Notes: generated by a model not told the origin, from the sequence alone. 39,152 nt of DNA from Welwitschia mirabilis (GCA_051453625.1 JBOZIK010000001.1:132493428-132532579), one strand, 5' to 3'. Positions 21,236 to 32,501 are shown, counted from the first letter of the stretch. Numbers and translations: made by a program.

Positions 21236-22361
21236 TGTTGGATCAAGAACCCTAGATTGGGAAACAAAACAAACTCAAAAAGTAGAACCAAAATAATGCA
21301 TAAGATAGAATTTTATAGTGGTTTGGAATACATCCTACCCCACTCTTAAAAGATAGTTAAAAACCAAGACTACTCTAGATCTCTATTGCTTTACTATCCT
21401 CTAGGTTTTCAAGGCTAACCTTTAACCTTATAAAGCACACTTTTTCAGGCTAAGTATCAACCTTCATAAACTAGACTCTTGCAGGCTAAGTCTTAACATT
21501 CATAAAATGAACTTGCACAGGCTAAGTATTAATCTGAATAAAATGAAATTTTATAGGCTAAGTCTTAAACTTAATGAAATTCATAAGGATGAGTGATGGA
21601 ATGAAGCCTCTATGCTTTAAGTTACTCAAATGTAAGAACTAATAATAAAGCCTTATTACTCAGATTTAGTACAAAGTAAGTGCTAAGGGAGAGAAGAATG
21701 ATGATACAAAGATAAGCTCTTTAGATCAAGAGTGCAACCTCATTATTCAAAACTTCATTCAATGTTAAGCACTCTAGGCTTTTTGATAATTTCCTTTTTA
21801 AATAGATTTTTTCAAAATATAGCCATTAGATAGTTGGAAAGGAATCTAACATTTATAGTAGATAGGCTTAATGAAATAACGGTTAGAAAATTTCTACTTT
21901 TGTTAAAATCGATTGACCCCTAAAAACATCTTGTCGATTTAAGTAACTCATGTCACTTGATCTAGTTTCCCCCTCTATCATCCAGTCGACCTAAATAACT
22001 CATGTTACTTGGTCTGATTACCCCCATCTAAAATCTAGTCAACCATTTTTCTTTAGGTCTAGTAAACTCCATATGATATATTACATGTGTAAAATCTTGA
22101 AAAATGCATTTATAGATATATTTAATCCCTCAAATATGTAGTTAACCCCTCATGAAGTAGTTCAAAATGAGTATTTCCAAGTTTGGTTGACTCCTACTTT
22201 AAGTCCTTAAATAGAAAATCAAGTTACTTTAATCAAAACATGTTCAAATCTTGGCTATCTTTTGGGTATGGATTCTTCAGTTTCTTACATCTATCAAATA
22301 ACATTTCATTTTACAAAAATCATATTATTTTGACATCAATTCATAATATAAAATCCTAACA
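21236..22361 (-). repeat. Copia-B 3' LTR
   Basis: 1,126 bp, plus-strand edges TGTTGGATCAAGAACC and ...AAATCCTAACA. It carries three or four imperfect internal repeats of a ~45-bp segment containing AGGCTAAGTNTTAACCTTCAT (about 21410-21570), present also in the partner LTR. Next to it on the right is the PPT. Confidence 0.85.
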
Positions 22362-22380
22362 ATCTTTCTCTTTAACATTG
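22362..22380 (-). promoter_or_regulatory. Copia-B polypurine tract
   Basis: Minus strand AATGTTAAAGAGAAAGAT directly precedes the LTR start TGTTAGGATTTTAT. A GTCATTGATGTCAAAGAGGG segment about 230 bp upstream (minus sense, near 22600) resembles the usual copia pre-PPT context. Confidence 0.65.
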
Positions 22381-23009
22381 ATGGAAAACAAATAAGTGAT
22401 TTATAGATCAAACAAATATTTCATCTTTACACTCTTTCTAATAAGGCATATTAACATAATAAAAACCCCCCTTTTACAAAGACATACAAACAATGTTAAG
22501 TAAAGGGTATATTTTCTTTTAAGAAAAAAAATATTTTTGAAACAAATCATTTTCAGTTCATTCATATTTTTGAAAACACCATATTTTTCCCTCTTTGACA
22601 TCAATGACAAAGGATAAAGAAAGAGAGATAAATATAAATGTGATGAGAAATATCATATTTTCTCCCCATATATATATATATAATAATAATAATCATGATA
22701 GAGTTTCAAAGCAAGTATGTAGATGAGATGATAATTTTCAATTCATTATAAAATAATATCAACTAATGTTTTATTCATGATAACAAGATTTAGTTACAGA
22801 GTGCAACATTAGAATATTCAAACTTGTGGATAAATCTTCATAAGAAAATTACCATTAAGATACAAATCCAATAACAAGGTAGATATCATAGTGATGGTTA
22901 TCAGAAATAGATCATATTAAATAATTGATGATTTAAAAAAAATATTGTAATAAATAATAATTAATCAAAATAATGAGATACTAATAAAGTTGAAATTTTC
23001 TTAGATAAA
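22381..23009 (-). other. Copia-B spacer replacing pol
   Basis: About 630 bp of AT-rich DNA between the gag end and the PPT. It contains (TA)n followed by (TAA)n at 22668-22695. The minus-strand open frame 22401-22610 covers the GTCAAAGAGGG pre-PPT segment and has no domain. No trace of protease, integrase or RT. Confidence 0.6.
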
Positions 23010-24466
23010 AATTACTCTAAATTCTTAGCTTTCACCCATATTTTCTTTTTGACTTTGGGGTAGATACTTGTTTGGAAATAAATTTAAATGATAATGCACT
23101 AATTTTTGCAAAATACATACTTTTTCTATATGGACAATTAAATTTTAAGTGACCAAATTTGCAACAAAAATCATAAGTAATATTTTTGGTAGAAAATATT
23201 ATACCTTTAATACTTAGTTCACTGGATGAAGTTGATGTACTATTGCCTTCAAATCCAATACCCTTTTTCTCATGTGCAAGTTGTCCCAATCCAAACATCT
23301 TTTTAAGTTTCTTTGATCTTTTTATAAATCTACTCAATACTTGTGAAGATAGACTTAAATTATTCATGAGACTTGTGTTTTCTTCTTGAATCTCTTTATA
23401 TCTTTGATTGATGATTTCATGCTCCCTTCTCAAATCCTTGCTGATATTATTCAGCTCATTAAACTTTAAAGCAAGCCTTTTACATTCTTGATATAGTTCA
23501 TAACATGTGTCTTTAACATCATTCTCTTCTTCATCTTCACTCATGTCCAAAAAATCATGCTTAGGGAGTTTTGGTGAATGAGTGATAGGACTCACAAGTC
23601 TCATAATAGATAATGTTCTATGTTCTTCAGATTTTTCATCTGATTAAGGTTATCCCAAGTGGCTACGACTGAGGCCTCTTTAGATCCTTTAGTTTTCTAT
23701 TGTTTATACTATTATTTTTCATATGCCTAAAACTTTTTTTAAATTCTCTATATCTTCTTTCCAATAAAAATGCTTTAAATTTTATTACTAAAAGAGCTAC
23801 TTCAACTAATTCATCTTATGACCTATTACTTTTAACATCATCCTACATACTTTTTGAATAAAAGCTTTTCTTTCTATTCTTAAAAAGATTTTCATTCATA
23901 TGTTTTAAGATTACCTTATAGTTTATCTAGTGGCATAGGGTTGAGATCTTTACTTTCTTTGATTGTACATACCTCAATTTCAAATCTCTTAGGAAGTGAT
24001 CTTAAGACCTTTCTTACTATTTTGGATTCCTCCATTTTTTCTCTAAGACTTTTCATGTAGTTTGTAATGTCCATTAGGATAGCAAAGAATTATTAAAGAG
24101 TATCTTACTCATCCATTTTAATCTCTTCAAATTTTTTAATCAATTTCTACATCTTTGCTTACTTNNNNNNNNNNNNNNNNNNNNNNNAGCATAAAAAAAT
24201 TGTATTCAAAGCATGAGCATCAATAGTAGTATTAGCTTTATCTAATTTAGTCCTTTTTTTTTTTTTGGTTTTAACGTTGCTACAGAATTTCTTTTGATAT
24301 CCTTTTGAGTTATAGTAAGGTGTCTATAACCTATGATCAATATATCCTCATAATATATATTATGAGATCTTAAGAATATTCTAATTCTATCCTTCCAATA
24401 TCCATAGTTTATTCCATCAAATAGTGGAGGCCTAGAAATAGAGAAATCTTCTATAATAAAACTCAA
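23010..24466 (-). pseudogene. gag: Copia-B gag pseudogene with altered zinc knuckle
   Basis: It starts MSFIIEDFSISRPPLFDGIN then YGYWKDRIRIFLRS, the N-terminal NYxxWKxxMxxFL-type block of copia Gag (24466-24350). A middle block reads MEESKIVRKVLRSLPKRFEI, with IKESKDLNPM behind it (about 24040-23940), the standard KILRSLPxxFxxKVTAIEE-like core. The C-terminal 190-residue frame (23604-23032) has an acidic, coiled-coil-prone part (DEEENDVKDTCYELYQECKR) and a CCHC knuckle YDFCCKFGHLKFNC in which the first Cys is Tyr. It ends with KIWVKAKN, close to the KIWVPK ending of relatives, after a frameshift. It would form capsids and bind RNA. The middle is broken by stops and a 23-N gap. Confidence 0.82.
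24165..24187. other. Assembly gap, 23 N
   Basis: Unresolved bases within the Copia-B gag middle region. The flanking sequence on both sides is gag, so little appears to be missing. Confidence 0.9.
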
Positions 24467-24519
24467 GGATAGGGTTATTGAGGCAAAGATTTGTTAAAAT
24501 CTTAGTATTAACTCAACCT

Positions 24520-24532
24520 GGAGCTGATATCA
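24520..24532 (-). promoter_or_regulatory. Copia-B primer binding site, tRNA-Met type
   Basis: Minus strand TGATATCAGCTCC starts two bases after the LTR end (...ATCCTTCA). The initiator tRNA-Met complement in plants is TGGTATCAGAGCC; 10 of 13 positions match. Confidence 0.65.
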
Positions 24533-24534
24533 AA

Positions 24535-25590
24535 TGAAGGATTGAGAACCGTGGGGGGGTGAATTGGATTTCTTAATAAAATTTTAAATAACTATCAATT
24601 CTAAAGAAATAAATTATGACATAAAAAGATATAACAGAATAAACTCAAAAATTAGAATCAAAATAATGCACAAGATAGGATTTATGGTGGTTTAGAATAC
24701 ACCCTACTCCACCCTTGGAAGATAGTCAATAACTAAAACTATTTGAGATCTTTGTTGCTTCACTATCCACCAAGTTTTTAAGGCTAACCTTTAACCTTAT
24801 AAAGTGTACTTTTTTAAGCTAAGTCTTAACCTTCATAAAATGGACTTTTTCAAGTTGAATCTCAATCTCAATAAAATGGACTTTTGTAAGCTAAGTCTTA
24901 ATCTCAGTGAAATGCATAAGGATGAGTAAGGGAATGAAGCTTCTATGATTTAAGTCACTTAAATGAAAGATTAATAGTGAAGCCTTATTACTTAGATTTA
25001 GTACAAAGGAAAGTGCTAAGTAAGAGAAGAATGATGGTATAAAAGTAAGCTCTTCAAACCAAGAGTGCAACCTTCTTTTTCAAAAATCCATTCAATGTTA
25101 AGAACTCTAGGTTTTTTTTTGTTGCCTATCTAAATAGATTTCCCTAAAATATAGCTGTTAGATAGCTGGGAAGGAATATAACATTTGTAATGGATAGGTT
25201 TGATGAAATAATAATTAGAAAATTTCCACTTCTACTTAAACTAGTTGATCCTTCAAAACATTCAATTGACATAAGTAACACACATCACTTGATCCTGTTG
25301 CCCACTCTATTATCTAGTTAACTCGAGTAATTCATGTTTTCTAGATTTAGTTGACCCCTCAAAGGTCTAGTTGATCCCTTATGAAGTATCCCAAAATGAG
25401 TGTTTCCAAGTTTGATTAACTTCTACTTTAAGTCCTTAGATAGAAAGACAAGTTACTGTAGTCAGAACATGTCCAAATCTTGGCTATCTTTTGGATATGG
25501 ATTCTTTAGTTTCTTGCATCTTTAAAATTACATTTCATTCTATAAGGATCCTATTAGTTTGACATCAATTGATAATATAAAATTCTAATA
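24535..25590 (-). repeat. Copia-B 5' LTR
   Basis: 1,056 bp partner of 21236-22361. Its plus-strand left edge is TGAAGGATTGAGAACC and its right edge AATTCTAATA, where the expected terminal CA has become TA. It is followed by the TSD ATTTT. Confidence 0.85.
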
Positions 25591-25595
25591 ATTTT
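25591..25595. repeat. Copia-B target-site duplication, right copy (ATTTT)
   Basis: Matches 21231-21235. Confidence 0.8.
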
Positions 25596-26362
25596 TAATA
25601 AATAAAGTCTTATCTATTTTATCTCTAATAAAATCATGATCTATAAATAAATATATAAGTATTCTATACCATACTTTTGATACTTATTTAAGGCCATAAA
25701 GAACTTTTCCAACCTATAGACATGATAAGGATACTTAGATTTTTTAAAATCAAGAAGTTGTTCTACAAACATAAGTTCATTTAATTCTCCATTTAAGAGA
25801 GCATATTTTATGTTCATTTAATAAATTTTAAAGTTTTAGAAATAAGATAGAGTAAGAAAAATAAGGATTAACTCTAATCCAGCAACTAGTGCAAAGCTTT
25901 TTTTAAAGTTTATATATTTCATTTGAGTGTAGCCTTGTGTTACAAATCTTATTCTATTTCTTACTACTTAAGAGTTCTTATTTAGTTTATTTTAAAGATC
26001 CATTTGATACAAATGATGTTGTAATCATTTAGCCTAGGAACAAGCTTCCAAAATTTAGTTTTCTTAAATTAGTTAATTTATTATTTTATAAAATTAAACT
26101 AGCATTCATCTTATTTATCTTATTTTAGAGATTTAGGTTAAAAGATAGAAATGAAATAAAAATCTTTATAAATTAAACTTCTACTTTTTACTTTATCAAA
26201 CACATTACTAATTACTAATTTTATTTAAAAACCCTTAGACATAATTATTTATTTAAGATTTGAGGTCTCCTTGTAAGAGGTCAAAGAATCCAAAGATGAT
26301 GAAGTAGATGTTTGAGCATTAGATTTAATTTTTTAGAAATTAACTCCACTTTATCATATTCA
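25596..26362 (-). pseudogene. pol: Copia-A integrase-RT linker and RT N-terminal part pseudogene
   Basis: Minus strand: LVPRLNDYNIICIKWIFK (about 26055-26000; relatives have LVPRPxxxxVIGTKWVFK), LVAGLELILIFLTLSYF, NFKIYQMNIKYALLNGELNE, MFVEQLLDFKKSKYPYHVYR and HDFIRDKIDKTLFIKN. These are consecutive RT blocks of Ty1/copia. It stops exactly at the Copia-B TSD and resumes at 21235. The upstream edge at 26362 is the Lard-D insertion point. Stops interrupt most blocks. Confidence 0.8.
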
Positions 26363-26367
26363 TTATT
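26363..26367. repeat. Lard-D target-site duplication, left copy (TTATT)
   Basis: TTATT abuts the terminal TG of the long repeat and equals 37025-37029 after the terminal CA at the other end. Because the region is AT-rich, chance identity is possible, but the coincidence with both TG/CA edges and with the two halves of copia pol is convincing. Confidence 0.75.
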
Positions 26368-26410
26368 TGTAACACCCCCAATTTTTGTAGTTGAAAATCT
26401 ACAAACTTGA

Positions 26411-26426
26411 CACTCTAATACCAAAA
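26411..26426 (-). other. Fossil primer binding site inside the Lard-D 3' LTR
   Basis: The minus strand reads GCATTACA and then TTTTGGTATTAGAGTG, that is, an LTR-like terminus followed by a near-perfect tRNA-Met PBS (TGGTATCAGAGC). The real LTR edge is 59 bp further on. The second LTR has the same arrangement. Confidence 0.65.
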
Positions 26427-28540
26427 TGTAATGCTTGGATTTCTATACTTAAAAAATTCAAAGTCACTATATTATTAAATGCAAAACCTATAACTCTAGT
26501 TGATAAAACTTTAAACAAATTGATAAGATGATAATTAGTTGAGAATTACTTAAAGTGATATTTTATTTTCTATGGAAAAGATAATAGTAAAAGTAAGAGA
26601 TTGATATAGGACTTGAATAGATCCATTAATTTATCATGAAATATTTCATAGAATAATAAAAAAATCATAAGGATCTATGATTTGGTTTAAAAGAAAACTC
26701 AAAGAAAAGAGTAATAAAAGACAATTATGTATGAAGGATAAACTTCAAGAAAATAACATTCCACATATTCTTATAAGTGTTTACAAGGGAAAATGTATAA
26801 GCTAAATAATTAAAACAAAGTATAGATAATAGTAATTTGAAGTGGATATATGATATAGAGCTTAACTAAGGAGAGTGAGTCAAGGAAATGTAAAATACTT
26901 ATAAGTAGTAACAACATACCTAAGGATATAAAAAGTTTATCATCTCATATTAAGTATTTTTAAAAATTGATTAGTAACATACTAGTAAAGAGCCATAATT
27001 AATAGATGGATAAGGAAATGACAAGAACTATGATTTAAGGTCTAATTGAAAGAAGGTAGAAATTATTAGTTATATTTAATCACACAAATTTTAAATTTTA
27101 GGAATACCTTGTCTATGTAATTAGTAATTTATATGTTGATACATTCTTATTAAATTTTTTAATGTTGAACCCTCCCTTCATCTATCTTAGTGATTCTTCT
27201 TAAATTGAAGTTAAGTCTCCTTAAGAAGTTATGCCTTTATTTTATTGATTTTATAAAGAGAAATATACTAATGAAATTAGGTCATTAGGTATAAATTAAT
27301 CCTATTATGAAAAAAGGGTGAAAAGAGTTCCTTTTGTTAATGTAATAATATTAATTATAGGCCAAAGTATGAAAGGTAGAATTATATGGTAGAGGACTTA
27401 ATTTTAAGTAAGTTTAATAGGATGGAAGTGATAAATTTTCATGATCTAATGCCTCTTTTTAATCATTTCTTGATAGTTAAAGAATGATATAACCATCCTA
27501 TGCTAGTTTTGTAAGATGTTAAGAAGATTGAAGGCACAATTTTTAAGTAAAGAAGATGACATTCAAGGAACATATAATGATGCCTAGTGGATGATGTAGC
27601 ACTGAATCATGCATTTTCATGACATGCTAGCACACCTTCTACTTCCTTGGTCTCTCGATAGATACAGATGCCATGTACATGGATGCCTAACTATGAAATC
27701 CTTGATTTTCAAAGGTTCATTGATGCATGATAGAATTATAAACCCATTCACACCTTATTTCAATTCAACTGTGGATACACTGGAATAGACAAATGGAATT
27801 TCTGATTAAACATTATGTCTTGGATAAGATTTGATAAAGAAGAACAATGATCCTTAGAGATGACTCAACACTTATATTTAAGCATTATTTTAGCTATTAC
27901 ATTTGTCTAAGTTAAAAAACTACTTCCTCTTCGATGTCACCTAGGATTTCCATCACCTTCTTTAAATCACTATCGAAGATACAACACTAAGATCAAGTAT
28001 TAAAATGAGCTATTAAATAATGCATTTAAGGAATTTGGTTTGGATTGATTCAAATTTTTTTGTGGTTTAATGATCTAAAGCATTTTTCTTATGCTTACAT
28101 AGACATCTCATGATTTATTGGCATTTACTGGTTCATGGGTGCATTTCAGTATTAAGAAAACATTTAAAGAACATCAATCCTCATCCATTAGTGCACCATC
28201 TACTACCTTGTTAAGAGTTATGGATAAGTTGTGAGATAACAAGCTTGGGAGAAGGGTAGATATTAAAGATCAATGGTTAAAATTCTTATTATGTCGGCCT
28301 CCCAAAATGAAAACATATTTTTCCCTCTAATAATATCCAACACTAGCCAGAAAGATTTTTAGCTCAAGCTACATGTTAATTCTTTTCCATTCCCCTACAT
28401 TCCCTACTACATTTACCTCATAGGTTTTTCTCTTCTGTGTGCAAAACTCATTTGATCAATGAATGAATAATAATAATAAAGCTAAAGTATATAAGCTTAT
28501 TTTTTAGGTGAAATAATCCATTACAAATAAATGTTTAATG

Positions 28541-28600
28541 GTGTAACTGTAATGGTCTCTTGATACTAATTGGTAGCATGGCAGTTCGATTCTTAGAGTG
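28541..28600 (+). other. tRNA-like (pol III box B-like) segment in Lard-D LTR
   Basis: Contains GTGGTAG-like and GCAGTTCGATTCT segments (box B at 28581-28593; the consensus is GGTTCGANTCC). The partner LTR has TGGTTCAATTCTC at 34671-34683. It could be a SINE or tRNA-derived fragment captured in the LTR, or chance similarity. A complete cloverleaf cannot be drawn. Confidence 0.25.
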
Positions 28601-28671
28601 CTCACAAGACCACATTAAATTAAATTCTATTTAATTTCTCTTGACCCTAACATTCTTCCAAGAATATTTAA

Positions 28672-28925
28672 TTAGTATTAAAATAATTAACATTACCCTT
28701 CACATACATAATTGTAATAATATTTAATTAATTATTAATGCTCTTCACATATAAAGTTTTAATAATATTTTAACAATTATTATCGTCCATCATCAAGCCT
28801 ATTTATAATAGAATTTAAATATTTATTAATGATTTTTAACATAATTATTCAAGTTAGTATTTTAATAATTACTAATGCTCTTTGACACATTTAAATAACA
28901 TTAAAATAATTATTATTGGACTACT
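28672..28925. repeat. Degenerate ~45-bp AT-rich tandem repeats in Lard-D 3' LTR
   Basis: About five or six diverged units built around AATAATTATTAATGCTCTTCA. A parallel array is found in the other LTR. Boundaries are approximate. Confidence 0.45.
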
Positions 28926-29804
28926 TCAAGCCTAATCATATTTGATTTTAAATCTTTTTGAGAGAAGGAGAGAAATGCATGCCTTGTTATTAAAAATTTA
29001 TTATTAAGAAATGAACATAAATTTTGTTCTCAAGGCATATCATTCTATATTCATAAATAGACTAAAAAATTTCAAGAAAAATTTACAACAAAGGCTTGGA
29101 AATAAAATTCCAATGCATAATTATCCAAAACAATGATTTTAAGAAATTAAAATCACAAATTTCCATTCAATATACCTTTGAAGATAATATACACAATAAA
29201 ATATTTAAGATTCATATTAAGGTCCTTCAAGTAAAGTATGAAAAATATGTGCTAAAATCATCACATTTCATTTTGAAAATTTTCAAGGAAAATCTCCATT
29301 ATTCAATACATGATATATATTCTAAGAAAACTTCATAAACCATAAATCACAACATGATAAAATAAAGTTTAACTCTTAACATATCAAATAAATATTATTC
29401 CAAACAAATTATATTATGATCCCAAGATCTCGGTCATATAACAGCAAGTATTTCAGATTAATGAAGGAATATAAAATTATTTAGCAAAATTTTCCAATAA
29501 TATTGAAATAGTAATCCTTCACAACCTTATATCCACTTCAACATTTATACTCCAGAGTTTTCATCCACCATACAAACGTATGGGATGAGAGCTATGAAAA
29601 TCTCATAGCTCCCATTATGATCTAGGCAAGGCTAAGAAAGATAACAAAGGATTTTTCAAAAGTTAAGATAGAAAAGACTTTTTTCAAAAGTTAAGGTAGG
29701 AAAGACAAGTACAGATTTTAACAACAAGTTGTATCAAAAAATACCAATCTTATGGTTATGAAATAAGAATAATTAATATGTATTTTTTAATATTTCAAAT
29801 ACAT

Positions 29805-29890
29805 CACTACCTCATTCGGTGATCTATGAAGCCCACTACCTCATGTGGTGATTTGTAAAGCCCACTACCATATTTGGTGATGTATGAAAT
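29805..29890. repeat. 29-bp tandem array, three units, in Lard-D 3' LTR
   Basis: Three head-to-tail units of the type CACTACCTCATTYGGTGATC followed by TATGAAGCC. Each is 28-29 bp and they start at 29805, 29834 and 29863. Confidence 0.88.
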
Positions 29891-30259
29891 CACATACATA
29901 AGTCCAAGAATCATAATAACAAGAGAAGTATGATAAGGTTTAACCACGAAATATCAATTCACATTAAGTCATCAAGTATAGAAGGTATTAGGAGTCAAGG
30001 AACAAGACTAATTCTATTTTTACCAATCATAACATGATTTTACATTCATTCTTAATAATATAAACATGACAAACTCATTAATGAAATGCATATAGATAAA
30101 GTACTAACAAGAAAGCAAGAAAATCATACCTATATCATATTGTGATATTCAAGAATTTTGAAGATATTCCAAGTTTCCAAAGCTCCTAAGCCTTCCAAAC
30201 TTCAAAATTCAAAGGTAAAGTCTTTTCAAAATTAAGCTAGACTTGAGGGAGGAATAACT

Positions 30260-30268
30260 CTATTTATA
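30260..30268 (-). promoter_or_regulatory. Lard-D 3' LTR TATA box
   Basis: Minus strand ATTATAAATAGAG, a good plant TATA box. The partner LTR has TATAAATAAA at 36555-36564. Confidence 0.5.
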
Positions 30269-31739
30269 ATGAAAGAACATGGGTAGAGTAAAAGGACTCA
30301 AGAATATGAAAGGGTACATCATGAGCCAATAGTAAAGGTGGAGGTTTTATAACATCTCATAAAGGCTTGCCTCATCATGAAGCACTTTAATAATATAAAA
30401 AGAATGCTTTTTATTCCATCACATTTAATCATAATAATGAATAAAAATAATAATCCTCTATAATTAACCATTAATCTTGCATAAATTCTAAGAAGGTATA
30501 ATGAACATAAAAGTAAATAAAATCATCACCATTGTAAAAACATTTTTAAAGATTATAAAGTAATATTTTAAACAAAACAAAAAGGAACTCGGAGCACAAT
30601 TCAATATAACAGTATCTCAAGATCATAACATTTATATCAATTAGAGATTTCAAAATAATTAAATCTTTTTATATAATTTGTTAAACTTAATCTCTGCAAT
30701 TTTTTTAAAAGAAGTAAAAATGTGGATGTAACATTTCTTACCTTCTTAAGAATTTTCTTTCTTAAAACTTGCCCAAATATTAGGTCTCCATTAATTAACA
30801 TCTACTTTTCTCTTTCAAGTTGCTACTTCTATAGATTGGTTGTATCATATTAATCTTGAAAATATTCTCCACAATCTATATTAAAAGTTTTATTTATAGA
30901 CATACAGATCTCCACAATCTTTCTAAAGATTAATTTTGCAATTGAAACTATAATTAACATCTTCATATACAACATGGATTATGCCATCTTACTAAGCACT
31001 TCATAGTAAAAATGTAAGCAATGTTACTCCTTCTTTATTTTGATAAACTTACTACAAGGTACATGTTAGAAGTTCTTCTTAGGTTCCTTCATATTGTAAG
31101 TAGTTGGTATAGGCTCATCTTTAGAGTCACACCATTGTTCTTCAATAAAAAAATTCACATAACTTATTTAGATCATTTATATCATCAATCTAAAGATTCA
31201 TAAAACTTGTCCTTATGTTAAGTAAGATGCCTATTTACCTGCATTGCAATGCCAAACTTCATGGCATATCAACTTCTAAAATTTACACAAACTCTTATGT
31301 TAATCATGATCTTCTAATCTTTTCCATTTTATAGGGATATAATGGTTATTTAATTAGGGAAAACGTTATGTACTAGCATATTTATGATGTAAGAAACTTC
31401 TAAGAAAATAGTTGAATATGCTTACAAATAAGTTAAACCATTTAATTTCATATGTCAAAATATCTCAACAACCTCATTACTAATTATTTCTTAGTAGTTT
31501 CACAAATCTATCTCTTCATCGAGTTGGGTAAGTCTGCTTTTTTTCTTAAAATTTATGTTTTTCTCTAGTATTAACTATAGTGATATTTACTCTACCTCTT
31601 CCTTTAATCATACCTATATTCTAAGTGAAATGTTCCTTTCATGGTTGCATTCATGAGACTTTTTTTTTGCTCTAATATTTTTATTCATGATACATAATTA
31701 TTCACTAATTATAGCCTTCTTTAAGGCTTTTGCAATAGT

Positions 31740-32110
31740 CTTTGATTAAAATAATTTGATTTGATCTTAACTTACTAAATGTAGCCCAGTCATAAATCTT
31801 CTAACTTTTACTTCTTCATACTTTCTTATGAGATTGTAGAACTTATTGGCCTTTACATTTATTAAAAATTCTGCAATGAATCTACCTCTATATCTACTTA
31901 TAAATCTTCCAATTCATAAGTGTTAAAAATACTTATCAAATTCTTTTTACATTTCACTATATTTCTACATCCCATTGTAAAGTTACTCTTCTAACACATT
32001 GATGAGTAGTGAAGTTAAGTAATTATAATTTGTTTTACACATATATCAATCATGATTCCACATGTTTCATAATGTTGATACCTTAGAAAGTTGGAGGATT
32101 CATTCTCTTA
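31740..32110 (-). pseudogene. gag: Ty3-type gag trace in Lard-D
   Basis: Minus strand, over shifting frames: PPTF, then stop, then GINIMKHVES (32100-32060), recalling the PPTFxGxxxPxxAExWL entry of chromovirus Gag. EMxKEFDKYF follows near 31950 (WxxFxxxFxxKYF-like), then EFLINVKAN and YEEVKVRRFMTGL (31880-31790; relatives end F+xGL). Order and spacing fit the retrotransposon-gag domain. Heavily decayed, and only this part of the coding region survives. Confidence 0.5.
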
Positions 32111-32444
32111 TCTTACATCATCATTTCTTAATAGAGTTACCCTCTTTCCAAACATTGATTATTCATAAAGCTTAGCCAGTAAGTTGCTAACTAGATTTAC
32201 TAAAGTTATAACTTTAGCTAGTTAGTTAAATATCCTTCTTGGGGCCATGTTAATTATAATCTCATGTTAAATAGTTAAGCCAAGTAAATTTACTAAATAA
32301 CCCTTGTGAATTTTTCAAACTAATAATACTTATGCCTAGTGAGTTTGTAAACCTAATAGTGATTACACCCAATGAATTTATCAACCTATGCTCTAATGTT
32401 AATATGACTTCATGACAAATATGCCTAACAAAATTGTAACCTAA

Positions 32445-32459
32445 GTTTTAATACTAAAA
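32445..32459 (-). promoter_or_regulatory. Lard-D primer binding site, decayed tRNA-Met type
   Basis: Minus strand TTTTAGTATTAAAAC directly follows the LTR end TTTTACA. Against TTTTGGTATCAGAGC 11 of 15 positions match, and all four differences are G-to-A or C-to-T. Confidence 0.65.
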
Positions 32460-32501
32460 TGTAAAACCATAAATTTCTACATTGAAAATCTATAAACTTG
32501 A

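Larger units (their letters stand above)
21236..25590 (-). mobile_element. Copia-B: gag-only Ty1/copia LTR retrotransposon inserted in Copia-A RT
   Basis: 4,355 bp. The LTRs (21236-22361 and 24535-25590) are direct repeats flanked by the perfect 5-bp TSD ATTTT. The 2.2 kb interior on the minus strand has a tRNA-Met-type PBS, one gag gene with a zinc knuckle, and a PPT. No protease, integrase, RT or RNase H is present. It corresponds to the class described as terminal-repeat retrotransposons with a gag domain (TR-GAG). Restoring the target site joins two parts of a copia RT reading frame, which confirms the insertion. LTR divergence indicates great age. Confidence 0.87.
26368..30733 (-). repeat. 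Lard-D 3' LTR (4.37 kb)
   Basis: Minus strand starts TGTTACATCCACATTTTTAC and ends ...GGGGGTGTTACA. It aligns with 32460-37024 throughout. A minus-strand TATA box (TATAAATAG) lies at 30260-30268, about 470 bp from the LTR start. If that is the promoter, about 3.9 kb lies downstream as R and U5. No convincing protein-coding region is seen; the plus-strand open frame 29096-29338 is low-complexity. Confidence 0.85.
30734..32459 (-). other. Lard-D interior (1.73 kb) with PPT and PBS
   Basis: The PPT is next to 30733 and the PBS is at 32445-32459. Apart from the gag trace it is noncoding. The plus-strand open frame 31021-31203 is antisense to the element and not supported. The interior is far shorter than either LTR. 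Confidence 0.75.

Noticed and set aside
23186-23389. Plus-strand frame opposite Copia-B gag
   Set aside because: Antisense to the well-supported gag zinc-knuckle frame.
28480-28960. Possible complete tRNA or SINE gene
   Set aside because: No cloverleaf can be drawn and no flanking TSD is seen. Only the box B-like word is reported, as a weak finding.
29096-29338. 80-residue plus-strand frame in the Lard-D 3' LTR
   Set aside because: Low-complexity Lys/Ile-rich. The homologous stretch in the partner LTR (around 35170-35400) is not kept open.
29805-29890. Regular repeats with possible CRISPR-like spacing
   Set aside because: Units are directly adjacent with no spacers, vary in sequence, and lie inside a plant LTR. 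They are ordinary minisatellite.
31021-31203. 60-residue plus-strand frame in the Lard-D interior
   Set aside because: Antisense to the element, no family resemblance, expected by chance in AT-rich DNA.
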